NCBI GenBank assembly: GCA_965263305.1
Contig: OZ253666.1
Coordinates: 3,224,001 to 3,288,000 of the forward strand
Direction: 5' to 3'
Length of the DNA stretch: 64,000 nt
DNA from: MED-G105 sp965263305
GTDB lineage: Bacteria; Pseudomonadota; Alphaproteobacteria; Caulobacterales; Parvularculaceae
Shown in pieces: positions 18,081 to 26,469 of this stretch (position 1 is its first letter; every line of letters begins with the position of its first letter). Both the position numbers and the translations under genes were made by a program. The notes below the pieces were generated by a model. That model was not told the DNA's origin. It was given only the letters and a program-made list of their open reading frames with translations, and ran no database searches.

Positions 18081-19013
18081 TTAGCGTCCTTTCGCCGCTT
18101 CCGTTGCGGTGCGTTCTTTATAGAGAGTTTGTAACCGTGTCGTCATGGGGCCCGTTGTTGACGAAATCATGCGCCCGTCGACAGTTCCAACGGTCGTCAG
18201 GCCGGCGAATGTGCCAGTGACAAACGCTTCATCGGCCCCGTAAACATCCGTTAGAGAGAAATTACGCTCCCGCACCGGAATGCCATCCTGGCGGGCGAGC
18301 TCTAAAATCATACCGCGCGTGATGCCGCCAAGACAGTAGTCACCGCTCGATGTCCATAGCTCGCCATCGCGGACAATAAAGAAATGGGTTGAGTTACACG
18401 TTGCGACAAAGCCATGGGGGTCGAGCATCAACGCCTCATCGGCCCCGGCCTTCGTCGCCTGAATACACGCCATGATGCAGTTCAGCTTCGAGTGGGAGTT
18501 CAGCTTTTGATCTTGGACATCCGGAAACCCTCTTCTCACATGCACCGTAAAGAGATTAAGGCCGGTCTCGTTACGCTCTGAAGAGGGTGTTTTGAATTCG
18601 GGGATAATCACAATCGTTGCGGGGGTGATGGTGGCGCGTGGATCTTGATAGGGCGTTGCTTTTACCCCGCGCGACACCATCAAGCGAATATGCACCCCTT
18701 GATGGGCGTCATTCGCGTCAAGGCAAGCGTACAGACGTTGTGTCAAATCTTCCGGCGAGACGCCTAATTCAAAGTCGAGGGTTTTTGCGCCGTCATAAAG
18801 CCGCTTTAAATGCCGGTCGAGAAACGCGATGACGCCATTACCTTGTGGATCAGGATAAACCCGCAATCCCTCCCAGACGCCGTCGCCCAACACAAAGCCA
18901 GAATCGAAAACCGAGACTTTCGCCTCGGCGCGCGGAAATAGGTCGCCATTGATATCGATCAGGATTTTTTCGTTGCGCGGATCGGCGGCATAAGCATGGG
19001 TTGAATGGGTCAT
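18081..19013 (-). CDS. Class IV PLP-dependent aminotransferase (branched-chain / D-amino acid type)
   Basis: 310 residues with the fold-type IV pattern: GDLFPRAEAKVSVFDSGFVL, GDGVWEGLRVY, VHIRLMVSRGVK, the lysine segment KLNSHSKLNCIMACIQA, EALMLDPHGFVATCNSTHFF and GITRGMILELA. It binds pyridoxal phosphate on the lysine of the KLNSHSK segment and would transfer an amino group between an amino acid and a keto acid. Whether it is IlvE-like, D-amino-acid type or a lyase cannot be fixed. It sits between a FAD amine oxidase and a sulfotransferase-like gene, not near branched-chain biosynthesis genes, so a catabolic or specialised role is more likely than ilvE. Confidence 0.85.
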   Translation of the reverse strand: MTHSTHAYAADPRNEKILIDINGDLFPRAEAKVSVFDSGFVLGDGVWEGLRVYPDPQGNGVIAFLDRHLKRLYDGAKTLDFELGVSPEDLTQRLYACLDANDAHQGVHIRLMVSRGVKATPYQDPRATITPATIVIIPEFKTPSSERNETGLNLFTVHVRRGFPDVQDQKLNSHSKLNCIMACIQATKAGADEALMLDPHGFVATCNSTHFFIVRDGELWTSSGDYCLGGITRGMILELARQDGIPVRERNFSLTDVYGADEAFVTGTFAGLTTVGTVDGRMISSTTGPMTTRLQTLYKERTATEAAKGR

Positions 19014-19102
19014 GGTCTCTCGGGAAAAACGCTCACTTTATAGACGTTGAATTGCGTCGTTATTGGCTAATGGCTGCCGGGGTGCAAGCCGCTTTGAACG
19101 CT

Positions 19103-20254
19103 TTACGCGTTAAAGCGCGATGGTGATAAAAATCCAACATCTTGCGCCGGCTGCCGATCCAATGCCAAAGCGGCGAGGGATCGACCGATGGCGGGCGCAA
19201 ATTTGAAACCGTGGCCGGAAAAACCGATGCCATAGATAATTCGAGGATCCTCGCATAAACGATCAAGAACGAATGAACCGTCAGGGCTCATCGCATAGAG
19301 GCAACTCGTGCGTTTGCCGTTTTTCGCATAGAGGGCTTTTTCTTTGGCGGTCGCGTTCAGAAACGCGCAAATAGCGTCTGCTTCCTCTTGATTGGCGTAT
19401 CGTCGGACCGAGGCTGTGGATAACGGCCGGCCGCCGCCGTGGCGGCCGACTTTCACGCCTTCTTCGTCAATTGCTGGAAACCCGTAGAAAATTTCGCCGT
19501 CGGAATGTTCAACAACAAAAGGGATTGCGCCGTTAGAAACGTGTAACGCCGAAATACCGGGCGCTTGCCAGCACAGCACCTTTTCGATCGGCGTTATTGG
19601 GCAGGGTAGCGTAAGCTCAAGGGCGTCAAAAACGTCAGCGGCGAAAGCGCCAGGTGCAAGGATAAGTCGGTCGACCTGATACCGATCCTTACGCGTTACA
19701 ACCGTTAATTTATTCTCGTGTCGTTCCAACGCTGTTGCCGGTTCCCGCCAATGAAACGCTGCCCCGCTTTGCGTCGCATGGTGAATAAACGCCTCGACGG
19801 CGCGCTCTGCTTCGATATACCCCGCCACCGGCTCGAGGACGGAAACCATGTCTTGCGGTGGCCTCAATAGAATCTGTAGCTCGTGGTCCCGCTTCGCAAC
19901 ATCGATTTCAAGGGATAAATTGTGATGGGCGGCTGACCTACTAATCCCCTTAATCAGCGCACCCTCTGCATCGCCAAAATATATAACGCCCGATTGGTGA
20001 AAAACGGGCGCGCCATCGGCATGGCGCAGGGTGCGCCAATCGTTGAGGGCGTCTTTCAACAGCGGCACATAATTGGGATGTTCGAAGTACGCAAGACGAA
20101 ATAACCGCGTTGCTCCATGGGAACCGCCATGGGCGTTCGCGGGGCCAAACCGGTCAAAAACGCGAGTTGTAACGCCTTGATCCGCAAGGGCCCAGGCGGT
20201 CGCCACGCCTATGACGCCGCCGCCCAATATCGCGTATTCCGGTGGGCGGCTCAT
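19103..20254 (-). CDS. FAD-dependent amine oxidase, monomeric sarcosine / N-methyltryptophan oxidase family
   Basis: 383 residues. FAD-binding GGGVIGVATAWALADQG opens the chain, followed by GGSHGATRLFRLAYFEHPNY, the monomeric sarcosine oxidase/SolA pattern. TSCLYAMSPDGSFVLD carries Cys318, the residue that forms the covalent flavin bond in this family, and GFSGHGFKFAPAIG is the C-terminal flavin motif. It would oxidise a secondary amine such as an N-methyl amino acid, giving H2O2 and an aldehyde. It is the first gene of a minus-strand row with the class IV aminotransferase (90-base gap) and the sulfotransferase. Confidence 0.88.
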   Translation of the reverse strand: MSRPPEYAILGGGVIGVATAWALADQGVTTRVFDRFGPANAHGGSHGATRLFRLAYFEHPNYVPLLKDALNDWRTLRHADGAPVFHQSGVIYFGDAEGALIKGISRSAAHHNLSLEIDVAKRDHELQILLRPPQDMVSVLEPVAGYIEAERAVEAFIHHATQSGAAFHWREPATALERHENKLTVVTRKDRYQVDRLILAPGAFAADVFDALELTLPCPITPIEKVLCWQAPGISALHVSNGAIPFVVEHSDGEIFYGFPAIDEEGVKVGRHGGGRPLSTASVRRYANQEEADAICAFLNATAKEKALYAKNGKRTSCLYAMSPDGSFVLDRLCEDPRIIYGIGFSGHGFKFAPAIGRSLAALALDRQPAQDVGFLSPSRFNA

Positions 20255-20483
20255 GTGAGGGGCTCTTTGTTCATTCCGACTATCAATTCTAGAGCGTCAA
20301 GCGGCATGTGGAACATGCAAACCTATGCATTGCAATTGGACTCGGTATTCACGGGGTGCTCACTCATCAAATTAATACGTTATCGAGAGCCATGCCGAAA
20401 TTTTTTTCCGTTTCTTTTTGGGGCAACGCTCGAGATTGGAATGCGGCGCTGCACAATAAGAAATTGAGTAAAACTTCCTCTAC

Positions 20484-20562
20484 AGATTAAGAATCTTAAT
20501 TTATGCTCCCATCGAGATTAAGAATCTGAATCATTTGCGGGGTTTTGATTTAGATTCTTAAT
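20484..20562. repeat. Three 15-bp palindromes spaced exactly 31 bp apart
   Basis: ATTAAGAATCTTAAT at 20486-20500 (perfect 7-base arms around one base), ATTAAGAATCTGAAT at 20517-20531 (one arm mismatch) and ATTTAGATTCTTAAT at 20548-20562 (one arm mismatch). Start-to-start distance is 31 bases both times, about three turns of DNA, so all three face the same side. The sequences between them differ, so it is not a simple tandem repeat. It is probably an operator array for a dimeric regulator in the divergent region between the amine oxidase and glycoside hydrolase genes. Confidence 0.7.
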
Positions 20563-20716
20563 CAAAATTAGAATATTATTGCAAAGTGATGATGCGCCAA
20601 AATTAATGAAAGATATGTGTAAAGAACTATGATCTTTTTTTAATTGAAAAACTGAAAATGTGATAATTTTTTAATTCGTATCAATAGTATTTCTATGACA
20701 GTACAGTTTTTTACAC

Positions 20717-20761
20717 ATAAAATATAAAATATCAAAAACGCATTATAATTTTATATTTTAT
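20717..20761. repeat. AT-only inverted repeat, 14-bp perfect arms
   Basis: Arms 20717-20730 and 20748-20761 (ATAAAATATAAAAT and its exact complement) flank a 17-base loop. No GC pairs, so it is a poor terminator; it may be an intrinsically bent or easily melted segment upstream of the hydrolase promoter. Confidence 0.55.
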
Positions 20762-20809
20762 TGGATTTCAAAAATAATGATATGCGTTTTTCATCGGAAA
20801 TACGCTTCA

Positions 20810-20838
20810 TTGACATATTTTGGTAGCGCTAACATAGT
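20810..20838 (+). promoter_or_regulatory. Promoter with LacI-type operator in the spacer
   Basis: TTGACA at 20810-20815, a 17-base spacer and CATAGT at 20833-20838. The near-palindrome TGGTAGCGCTAACA (20821-20834, 12 of 14 positions symmetric around central GC) lies across the spacer and touches the -10. Its form, with a central CG-flanked dyad, matches LacI/GalR-family operators that govern sugar genes in alpha- and gammaproteobacteria, so repression of the downstream glycoside hydrolase until sugar is present is likely. Confidence 0.65.
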
Positions 20839-20949
20839 CTTCACGCGGTGTTGAACTTTTCGTGAAGGAGCGCACATAGCCGAACCTTGCTTAAGACCCC
20901 AAATTGCACCGCGGCGAGGACGGATTTATGTGGGGAAGGGAACATTAGA

Positions 20950-22635
20950 ATGAGTGTTAGAAAAATGGCGCGGCGAGTGATCGCTGCGGCAGGACTGCTC
21001 GCGCTTTTTAGTGCGGGTGCTGAGGCGCAAAACCTACCACCAAACGGGCAAACATTCTTTTTTGCCGGACAAACGTCACCAGACCTTAGTGATTTCAGAA
21101 ATCAAGTTTTGAACCAGGATTCGAGCTTTAAGGAACCTGCGGGTATTTCGCTTTACACAAACATTGCCGCCAATCAATGCAACGGCACAACGGGCCAGTG
21201 TAATCTCGGCGGCAGCGGGAACGTTATGAATTTCCCGCAAACACTCCAACAGTATCCTGGTGCGGCGCTACATGTCGGGCTATTTCTATCGGATACACCC
21301 GGGTGTGAAAACCAACCATTACGGGCGCTAGCCGGTCGAAACGACTCGGATCTCGCTAACGGTGTTGGCCAAGGCTATCGCAACCGCTTAGACGACCTTC
21401 TGCGGTTTCTTCGGGATACCGGTCGGAACGTCTATCTACGGATCGGTTACGAATTCGATGGCCCTTGGAATTGCTACAACCGCGAGTTTCACATTCAGGC
21501 GTTCCGCTATGCTGCGGGCCGTATCAATGCACTGGGCGCCAACAATATCGATACAGTTTGGCACTCGGCTACATTTCCTCTTGATGGAAACCCACAGTTT
21601 GATCAGGATTTTTCAAATCCAAATCACTTCAATGATTGGTATCCTGGCGATCAATATGTAGATTGGGTTGGGATTTCTACGTTCTATTTCCAAGATTTCA
21701 AACGGCACGCTTGGTCTTGTCTACAAGAAAGCATTGCACCGGTAACCCTGTTTAACCGGGCGCTGCAATTTGCCCGCAATCGCGGAAAACCGGTGTTTAT
21801 TTCTGAGTCCGCGCCACAGGGCTATCAGACTGATGCGCGAACTGCTTCATGCATCCTTCGGAATGCTCAGACCGGTGTTTCAAATGATGATATTTGGAAC
21901 CAATGGTACGCAGATTATTTTCAGTACATATCGGACAATCGCGATGTCATTCGGGCGTTTTCCTACATCAATTCTGATTGGGAGAGAATCGGTCAATTCA
22001 ATTGCGCGGTTGGCTCAGATGCTGGTCAAGCCGGTTGTACGGATGGTTACTGGGGTGACTCTCGCTATCAAGGCATGAGTAATACCAATCGCAATCGATT
22101 TAAGAATGCGATTAATCAGAGCTTCATTCGTGGCCTCGGCTCTTCCAATGGCGGTGGCGGCGGTGGTTCCGGCGGTGGCGACACCGGTGGTGGCAGCGGC
22201 GGATCGGGTTCGCAATGGGGTTTTATCAAAAACACTCGTCGTAGCGGCCTTTGCATGACGACCGGCGGTTCAACCTCGGACAACGCACAAATCACGCAAG
22301 ATACGTGCACATCCAGCGAGTCCCAGGATTTTGATTTTGAGCCTTACAATGGCGGTTTCAGAATCATCAATAAAAGATCCAATAAGTGCCTTCGCGTTCA
22401 AAATGGATCGACGAGCAACAATGCACTTATCGTACAGTATACGTGCCGTAATTGGGGCAGTCAGACCTTTGATGTCAGGGGCAGCGGTGTTAACCGGGAA
22501 ATCGTCAACCGTCGATCCGGTCGCTGCATGCGCGTTGAGAGCGGCTCGACCAATCGCGGTGCACGGATTGTACAGTCTTCGTGCTCCAACAACCGCACGA
22601 GCGATAACTGGGAAATTGAAACGTCTCTTAACTAA
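20950..22635 (+). CDS. Secreted glycoside hydrolase (GH26-like, clan A) with C-terminal ricin-type lectin domain
   Basis: 561 residues from ATG 20950 (GGGGAAGGG about 10 bases upstream). Signal peptide MSVRKMARRVIAAAGLLALF ending AGAEAQ. The catalytic region (about 30-390) has YLRIGYEFDGPWNCYN with Glu168 as likely acid/base, YVDWVGISTFYF, and KPVFISESAPQGY with Glu286 as likely nucleophile, a spacing and context like GH26 and related clan-A enzymes. A Gly/Ser linker (about 396-420) leads to a ricin-B (CBM13-like) domain of three repeats, each with cysteines (SGLCMTT, NKCLRVQNGS, GRCMRVESGS). It probably cuts an extracellular polysaccharide such as a mannan or xylan. The exact GH family is unsure. 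Confidence 0.75.
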   Translation: MSVRKMARRVIAAAGLLALFSAGAEAQNLPPNGQTFFFAGQTSPDLSDFRNQVLNQDSSFKEPAGISLYTNIAANQCNGTTGQCNLGGSGNVMNFPQTLQQYPGAALHVGLFLSDTPGCENQPLRALAGRNDSDLANGVGQGYRNRLDDLLRFLRDTGRNVYLRIGYEFDGPWNCYNREFHIQAFRYAAGRINALGANNIDTVWHSATFPLDGNPQFDQDFSNPNHFNDWYPGDQYVDWVGISTFYFQDFKRHAWSCLQESIAPVTLFNRALQFARNRGKPVFISESAPQGYQTDARTASCILRNAQTGVSNDDIWNQWYADYFQYISDNRDVIRAFSYINSDWERIGQFNCAVGSDAGQAGCTDGYWGDSRYQGMSNTNRNRFKNAINQSFIRGLGSSNGGGGGGSGGGDTGGGSGGSGSQWGFIKNTRRSGLCMTTGGSTSDNAQITQDTCTSSESQDFDFEPYNGGFRIINKRSNKCLRVQNGSTSNNALIVQYTCRNWGSQTFDVRGSGVNREIVNRRSGRCMRVESGSTNRGARIVQSSCSNNRTSDNWEIETSLN

Positions 22636-22733
22636 CGGAACGCTCTCGACCCGTCCCTAACATCACCAATTTTGGGGCGGGTCGGATTTGGGAGGTTGTC
22701 TTCCAAAACGCAGATACCTCCTCGTGAAAAATG

Positions 22734-22768
22734 AAAGGCGATGATCAGATGAGATCATCGCCTTTTTT
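22734..22768 (+). terminator. Rho-independent terminator of the glycoside hydrolase gene
   Basis: Perfect arms AAAGGCGATGATC (22734-22746) and GATCATCGCCTTT (22753-22765), loop AGATGA, followed by six Ts (22763-22768). Confidence 0.92.
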
Positions 22769-22901
22769 CGTTGAGCGCCCGTGCGTAAGGGCGGATTCAC
22801 TGGGCACTCACTATAGAAGTTACCGTGACCGCAAAAAAGGGGCTTGTTCCGCGCGATACATCCGATAATTATCTCGGACTCAAAGCGTGCGGGTCATAAA
22901 C

Positions 22902-23291
22902 TCAACCTTCCAAAGCAGCCTCAAATTCAGGCGGTTTAAAACTCAAAACCTCCAACACGTCTTCGACTGACACCACCATGTAATGTTTAATGTCTTGGTG
23001 AATACTATCGTGTACTGACTGCTTTGCTGCCCATTTCAGCAACTCCGAACTGGTAGCCATGTAGAGACCGGTCTTAAAATCACCGCCTATTTCTTTCAAA
23101 TAAACGAAAAGATCTGCTTCGTTGAAATTTCGATATGCATGGTGAGCCGTGAAGCGGAATCGACCTTTTTTCTCGCCAGTGCGATTATCCTCTATTTCTA
23201 AAGTAAGGCCATTTTGATCATCCGTAATTGTCATTATTTGAAAAGGGCAAATATCATCCCAAATACCGGTCAATCGGACAAAATCATTCAT
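22902..23291 (-). CDS. Hypothetical protein
   Basis: 129 residues from ATG 23291, with AAGAAGAG upstream as ribosome site. It is soluble and mixed alpha/beta, with segments such as IMTITDDQNGLTLEIEDN, FRFTAHHAYRNFNEADLFVY and YMVVSVEDVLEVLSF. I recognise no family. The start ATG overlaps in ATGA fashion the stop of a 48-codon acidic open frame upstream that has no start codon, which suggests a decayed or frameshifted partner gene. The longer in-frame extension to 23501 is very basic and looks like a shadow. Confidence 0.6.
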   Translation of the reverse strand: MNDFVRLTGIWDDICPFQIMTITDDQNGLTLEIEDNRTGEKKGRFRFTAHHAYRNFNEADLFVYLKEIGGDFKTGLYMATSSELLKWAAKQSVHDSIHQDIKHYMVVSVEDVLEVLSFKPPEFEAALEG

Positions 23292-23435
23292 TTTCTGACT
23301 CTTCTTGTGGCGGATCGTCATCGTTATAGCGGTACGTTTCGCGATTTTCGCCGTCTTGGTTCTCAACAGTAGGACGACCATTACTTTTTTCGTTGCGGGG
23401 ACGGTCAATGGTAAATCGTAACGCCGCCTGATCGT
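23279..23435 (-). pseudogene. Possible remnant open frame upstream of the hypothetical gene
   Basis: On the minus strand an open frame reads a hydrophilic, protein-like tail (ending NDDDPPQEESENE) that stops in an ATGA overlap with the hypothetical gene's start. It has no ATG/GTG/TTG: a TAA interrupts its upstream end, while an adjacent frame supplies ATG CCC TTT AAG. A single-base frameshift would join them into a small gene of about 55 codons. Either a pseudogene or a sequencing error; low certainty. Confidence 0.3.
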
Positions 23436-23477
23436 ATCCCGAGGCTTAAAGGGCATCATCGAAGAAGCGGGCGCGCG

Positions 23478-23501
23478 ATGTCGCTCTATATATAGCGACA
23501 T
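23478..23501. promoter_or_regulatory. Palindrome ATGTCGCT-N8-AGCGACAT
   Basis: Perfect 8-base arms around CTATATAT in the gap between the divergent hypothetical gene and TonB receptor gene. The TA-rich core could serve as a -10 covered by a repressor dyad. Regulator unknown. Confidence 0.45.
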
Positions 23502-23672
23502 TTCATGCTAAATATGCGCAGGATAGTACTAATCTAAAGCGATGTGCATCGGAAATATTTCGTTTGCCCTGCAGACAATCAAGAATTTAACCATTATTGT
23601 TAATCTCGTTTTGACCATAATTAGAGGCGACTCATTCGCCTGGGTCGTTGAGAGAGATTGGGAGGGTTAAAT

Positions 23673-26048
23673 ATGATTGGTTCCAAACGGGATGGTTTCG
23701 TTTTTTGCAGCGTAAGCGTTTTTGCCGCGATGACGGCTTTTTCCATCGGCGACTCCGCTGTGGCGCAGGACGAAAGAGACGAAATTATCGTCACAGCGAC
23801 GAAGCGCGAACAGGCGCTTCAAGATGTGCCGTTCTCTATCAATGCGCAGACCCAGGATGATATCCAAAAAACCGGGTCGCAAAACCTCGAAGACCTGTCG
23901 CGCAATGTTGCTGGGTTGATCATTCAAAATTTAGGCCCGGGACAAAGCCAGGTCGCCATTCGGGGCGTATCCGCCGGACAGATTGTGCGTGACCAACCGG
24001 GCGTCAAAGAACAGGTCGGCGTCTACCTCGACGAGTCCGTTATCTCCCTTTCTTTGTTCACGCCCGACCTTGATCTTTTTGACCTCAATCGCGTCGAGAC
24101 CCTCAGAGGGCCGCAAGGAACCCTTTTCGGGTCAGGCTCCATCGGCGGCACCATTCGGTACATTACAAACCAACCGAAAATCGGTGAGTTTGAGGGCGTC
24201 GCGGAGGGCAACATCAATGTCATCGACGGCGGGGGTGTCGGCGGCCATCTAAAGACTGTTCTCAATCTTCCGTTAACGGATAAGGCGGCCGTGCGCGCGG
24301 TTGGATACTGGCAGCAATTTGGCGGCTTTATTGATGCTTTGCGCGAGGGGGGCAACATTTCTGATGACGTTAATAGCGGAACGCGCTCCGGCGCCCGGGT
24401 CGCGTTACGTTTTGAGCCAACCGAGAACGTTAGCGTGACGCCGCGCGTCATCTACCAACGCATCGGCACCGATGGGTTTAACCGCCAGGAAGTTTTCAAC
24501 CTGTTCGCAAACCCGTTCACGACAGACCGCACCGCCGTAAATTTCCAGGACCGTCGGCAGTTTCTTCTTCTGAACGAAGAGTTTGAAGACACAATCTGGT
24601 TGGGTGATGTTAACATCGAGGCAGATTTCGGGCCTGTCTCCTTTACCTCGATCACAAGTTACACTGATCGGGACATCTTAGTTAGCCGTGACGCAGGTGC
24701 GTTGACGGGCTCCGTTTCTGTAGATCTAGGGTTCCCTGACGCCGGTGTCTTATTGCCGTCTAACTTGCAGGACACAACAGAAGTTCAGCAATGGACCCAA
24801 GAAGCGCGACTGGCATCCACCGGTGACAATCGTTTGGACTGGTTGGTCGGCATTTTCTATTCTGATACGGAACGGTTTTATGCCCAGCGCTTGCCGACGC
24901 CGGGCTATGATGTCTTTATCGATCAGGTTCTGGGCGCGGGGACCGCTGCAGCGACGTTAAATGGGTTCCCCGCTGACTCTCCCTTTAGTTCTGATTTGCC
25001 TTATGATCTGCAGCAATTCGCCGTGTTCGGGGAGGGAACCTATGACGTCACCGACCGGCTGCATTTCACAGCGGGCGTGCGGTACTATGATTTCGAAGAG
25101 GTGCGCTCCATCCTCCAAGGCGGGCTTTTCTCCAGTGCGGCTGACCAAACCGACACAACAACGGGCAGTGGTTTTACCCCTCGGTTTCTCCTGAGCTATG
25201 ATGTCTCCGACGACATTACGGTGAACGCCCAAGCATCGCGTGGGTTTCGTCTTGGCGGTGTGAATGACCCGCTTAACGTGACCCTTTGTACGCCTGAAGA
25301 TGAAGCGATCTTTGGCGATTTCCAGGATTACGAAGATGAAACGCTTTGGAACTTTGAAGGCGGCGTAAAGATCAACCGGGGTAAATTTACGTTTAACGCC
25401 GCAGGTTTCTATACGGATATTAGTAACCTGCAAGTCACATTAGACGCAGGGTCATGCTCGTCGCGTATTTCGTTCAACGTGCCGGAAGCCCATACGCTCG
25501 GCGTTGAATGGGAATTGGCGGCTGAACCCATCGAAGGGTTAGAGCTCTCCTTAAATGGTAGTCTGATTGAATCAGAGTTCGATTCCACCGTCGTTGACGG
25601 CAGCGGCGCCGTTCTCGGCGGCGTTGCAGACGGCAACCGATTAGCCTCGGTGCCGGAGTTCCAAATCTCAGCGAATGGCCGTTATTCCTTCCCATTGGCG
25701 TCGGATGCGCTAGGGTTCGTGGGCTTTTCGTTCCAACATGTTGGCACGCGGTTTACACAACCATCTGACCAGGTTGATAACCCTCGTTCCTTTGTCTCCA
25801 ACCTTCCATTCGGCGGGGCGACCGGCTTAGAGGCAACAGTTCTTGATCTAGAATTGCCAGCGTACCAATTGCTCAATCTGAATGCTGGTGTCGAAGTCGC
25901 GAATTGGGATCTTATTCTGTACCTCAATAATGTGACCGACGAAAACGCATTATTGTCGTTTGATCGCGAACGCGGTGGGCGCGCCCGTCTTGGGTTCCGG
26001 ACAAATCAACCGCGTACGATCGGTGTGACGGCGCGGGTTAAATTTTAA
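23673..26048 (+). CDS. TonB-dependent outer-membrane receptor
   Basis: 791 residues from ATG 23673, with GGAGGG at 23661-23666 and 6-base spacing. A signal peptide (FCSVSVFAAMTAFSIGDSAVA) leads to a TonB-box region EIIVTATKREQALQDVPFS, plug motifs (ETLRGPQGTLFGSGSIGGTI) and a barrel ending in TARVKF with terminal Phe. It imports a large substrate across the outer membrane. It is about 1 kb downstream of the secreted glycoside hydrolase on the same strand but has its own upstream region, so a link in polysaccharide use is possible but not shown. No Fur-like box is seen upstream, which argues against iron. Confidence 0.93.
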   Translation: MIGSKRDGFVFCSVSVFAAMTAFSIGDSAVAQDERDEIIVTATKREQALQDVPFSINAQTQDDIQKTGSQNLEDLSRNVAGLIIQNLGPGQSQVAIRGVSAGQIVRDQPGVKEQVGVYLDESVISLSLFTPDLDLFDLNRVETLRGPQGTLFGSGSIGGTIRYITNQPKIGEFEGVAEGNINVIDGGGVGGHLKTVLNLPLTDKAAVRAVGYWQQFGGFIDALREGGNISDDVNSGTRSGARVALRFEPTENVSVTPRVIYQRIGTDGFNRQEVFNLFANPFTTDRTAVNFQDRRQFLLLNEEFEDTIWLGDVNIEADFGPVSFTSITSYTDRDILVSRDAGALTGSVSVDLGFPDAGVLLPSNLQDTTEVQQWTQEARLASTGDNRLDWLVGIFYSDTERFYAQRLPTPGYDVFIDQVLGAGTAAATLNGFPADSPFSSDLPYDLQQFAVFGEGTYDVTDRLHFTAGVRYYDFEEVRSILQGGLFSSAADQTDTTTGSGFTPRFLLSYDVSDDITVNAQASRGFRLGGVNDPLNVTLCTPEDEAIFGDFQDYEDETLWNFEGGVKINRGKFTFNAAGFYTDISNLQVTLDAGSCSSRISFNVPEAHTLGVEWELAAEPIEGLELSLNGSLIESEFDSTVVDGSGAVLGGVADGNRLASVPEFQISANGRYSFPLASDALGFVGFSFQHVGTRFTQPSDQVDNPRSFVSNLPFGGATGLEATVLDLELPAYQLLNLNAGVEVANWDLILYLNNVTDENALLSFDRERGGRARLGFRTNQPRTIGVTARVKF

Positions 26049-26095
26049 CCGGCGTTTTTTCGAAACACCACTGGAGTCCCTTCCAGCGTGAAACT

Positions 26096-26120
26096 GGCGG
26101 CCCATTGGGCCGCCTTTTTT
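26096..26120 (+). terminator. Rho-independent terminator after TonB receptor
   Basis: GGCGGCCC (26096-26103) and GGGCCGCC (26107-26114) with a 3-base loop and six Ts (26115-26120). Confidence 0.9.
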
Positions 26121-26248
26121 GTGATTTTCTGTTGCGAAACGCTGGCGGTGTAGGGAGGGCAGGTCAGAATTAACCATCCGCTCACCTTAACCGGATATGG
26201 TAAACGCTCGGGCGTCATCGCTTGCCCAGGACTTGGTGGGAGACTTTC

Positions 26249-26464
26249 ATGGTAGAGCGTGCTTTGCTGACGGCCGGCATTGCCATGGCGATTCTTGGTA
26301 TTTTGCCTGGTTTAAGCGACAGCGTGTTTGCTTTTACGCATAGGCTCGAATGCGCGTTTTCCTCTGGTGAAGAGTGCCGTCGTATCGGTGATGGTGATGA
26401 AGGCGAGGCCGTTCGCCAACGCCGGCAAAGCGAGATTCCCGATACGCCGAGGCTGAAGCCGTAA
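26249..26464 (+). CDS. Hypothetical small membrane or secreted protein
   Basis: 71 residues from ATG 26249, with GGGAG about 7 bases upstream. One hydrophobic helix (LLTAGIAMAILGILPGL) near the N-terminus is followed by a polar, charged tail with two cysteines (LECAFSSGEECRR). No family is recognised. It ends 6 bases from the convergent rnhA. Confidence 0.45.
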   Translation: MVERALLTAGIAMAILGILPGLSDSVFAFTHRLECAFSSGEECRRIGDGDEGEAVRQRRQSEIPDTPRLKP

Positions 26465-26469
26465 CAGTG

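Noticed and set aside
23587..23604. CtrA-like TTAACC...TTAA before the second TonB receptor
   Set aside because: The spacing between TTAA halves is 9, not 7.
26170..26192. Two TTAACC elements before the small hypothetical gene
   Set aside because: Spacing does not fit a full CtrA box, so they were treated as chance.
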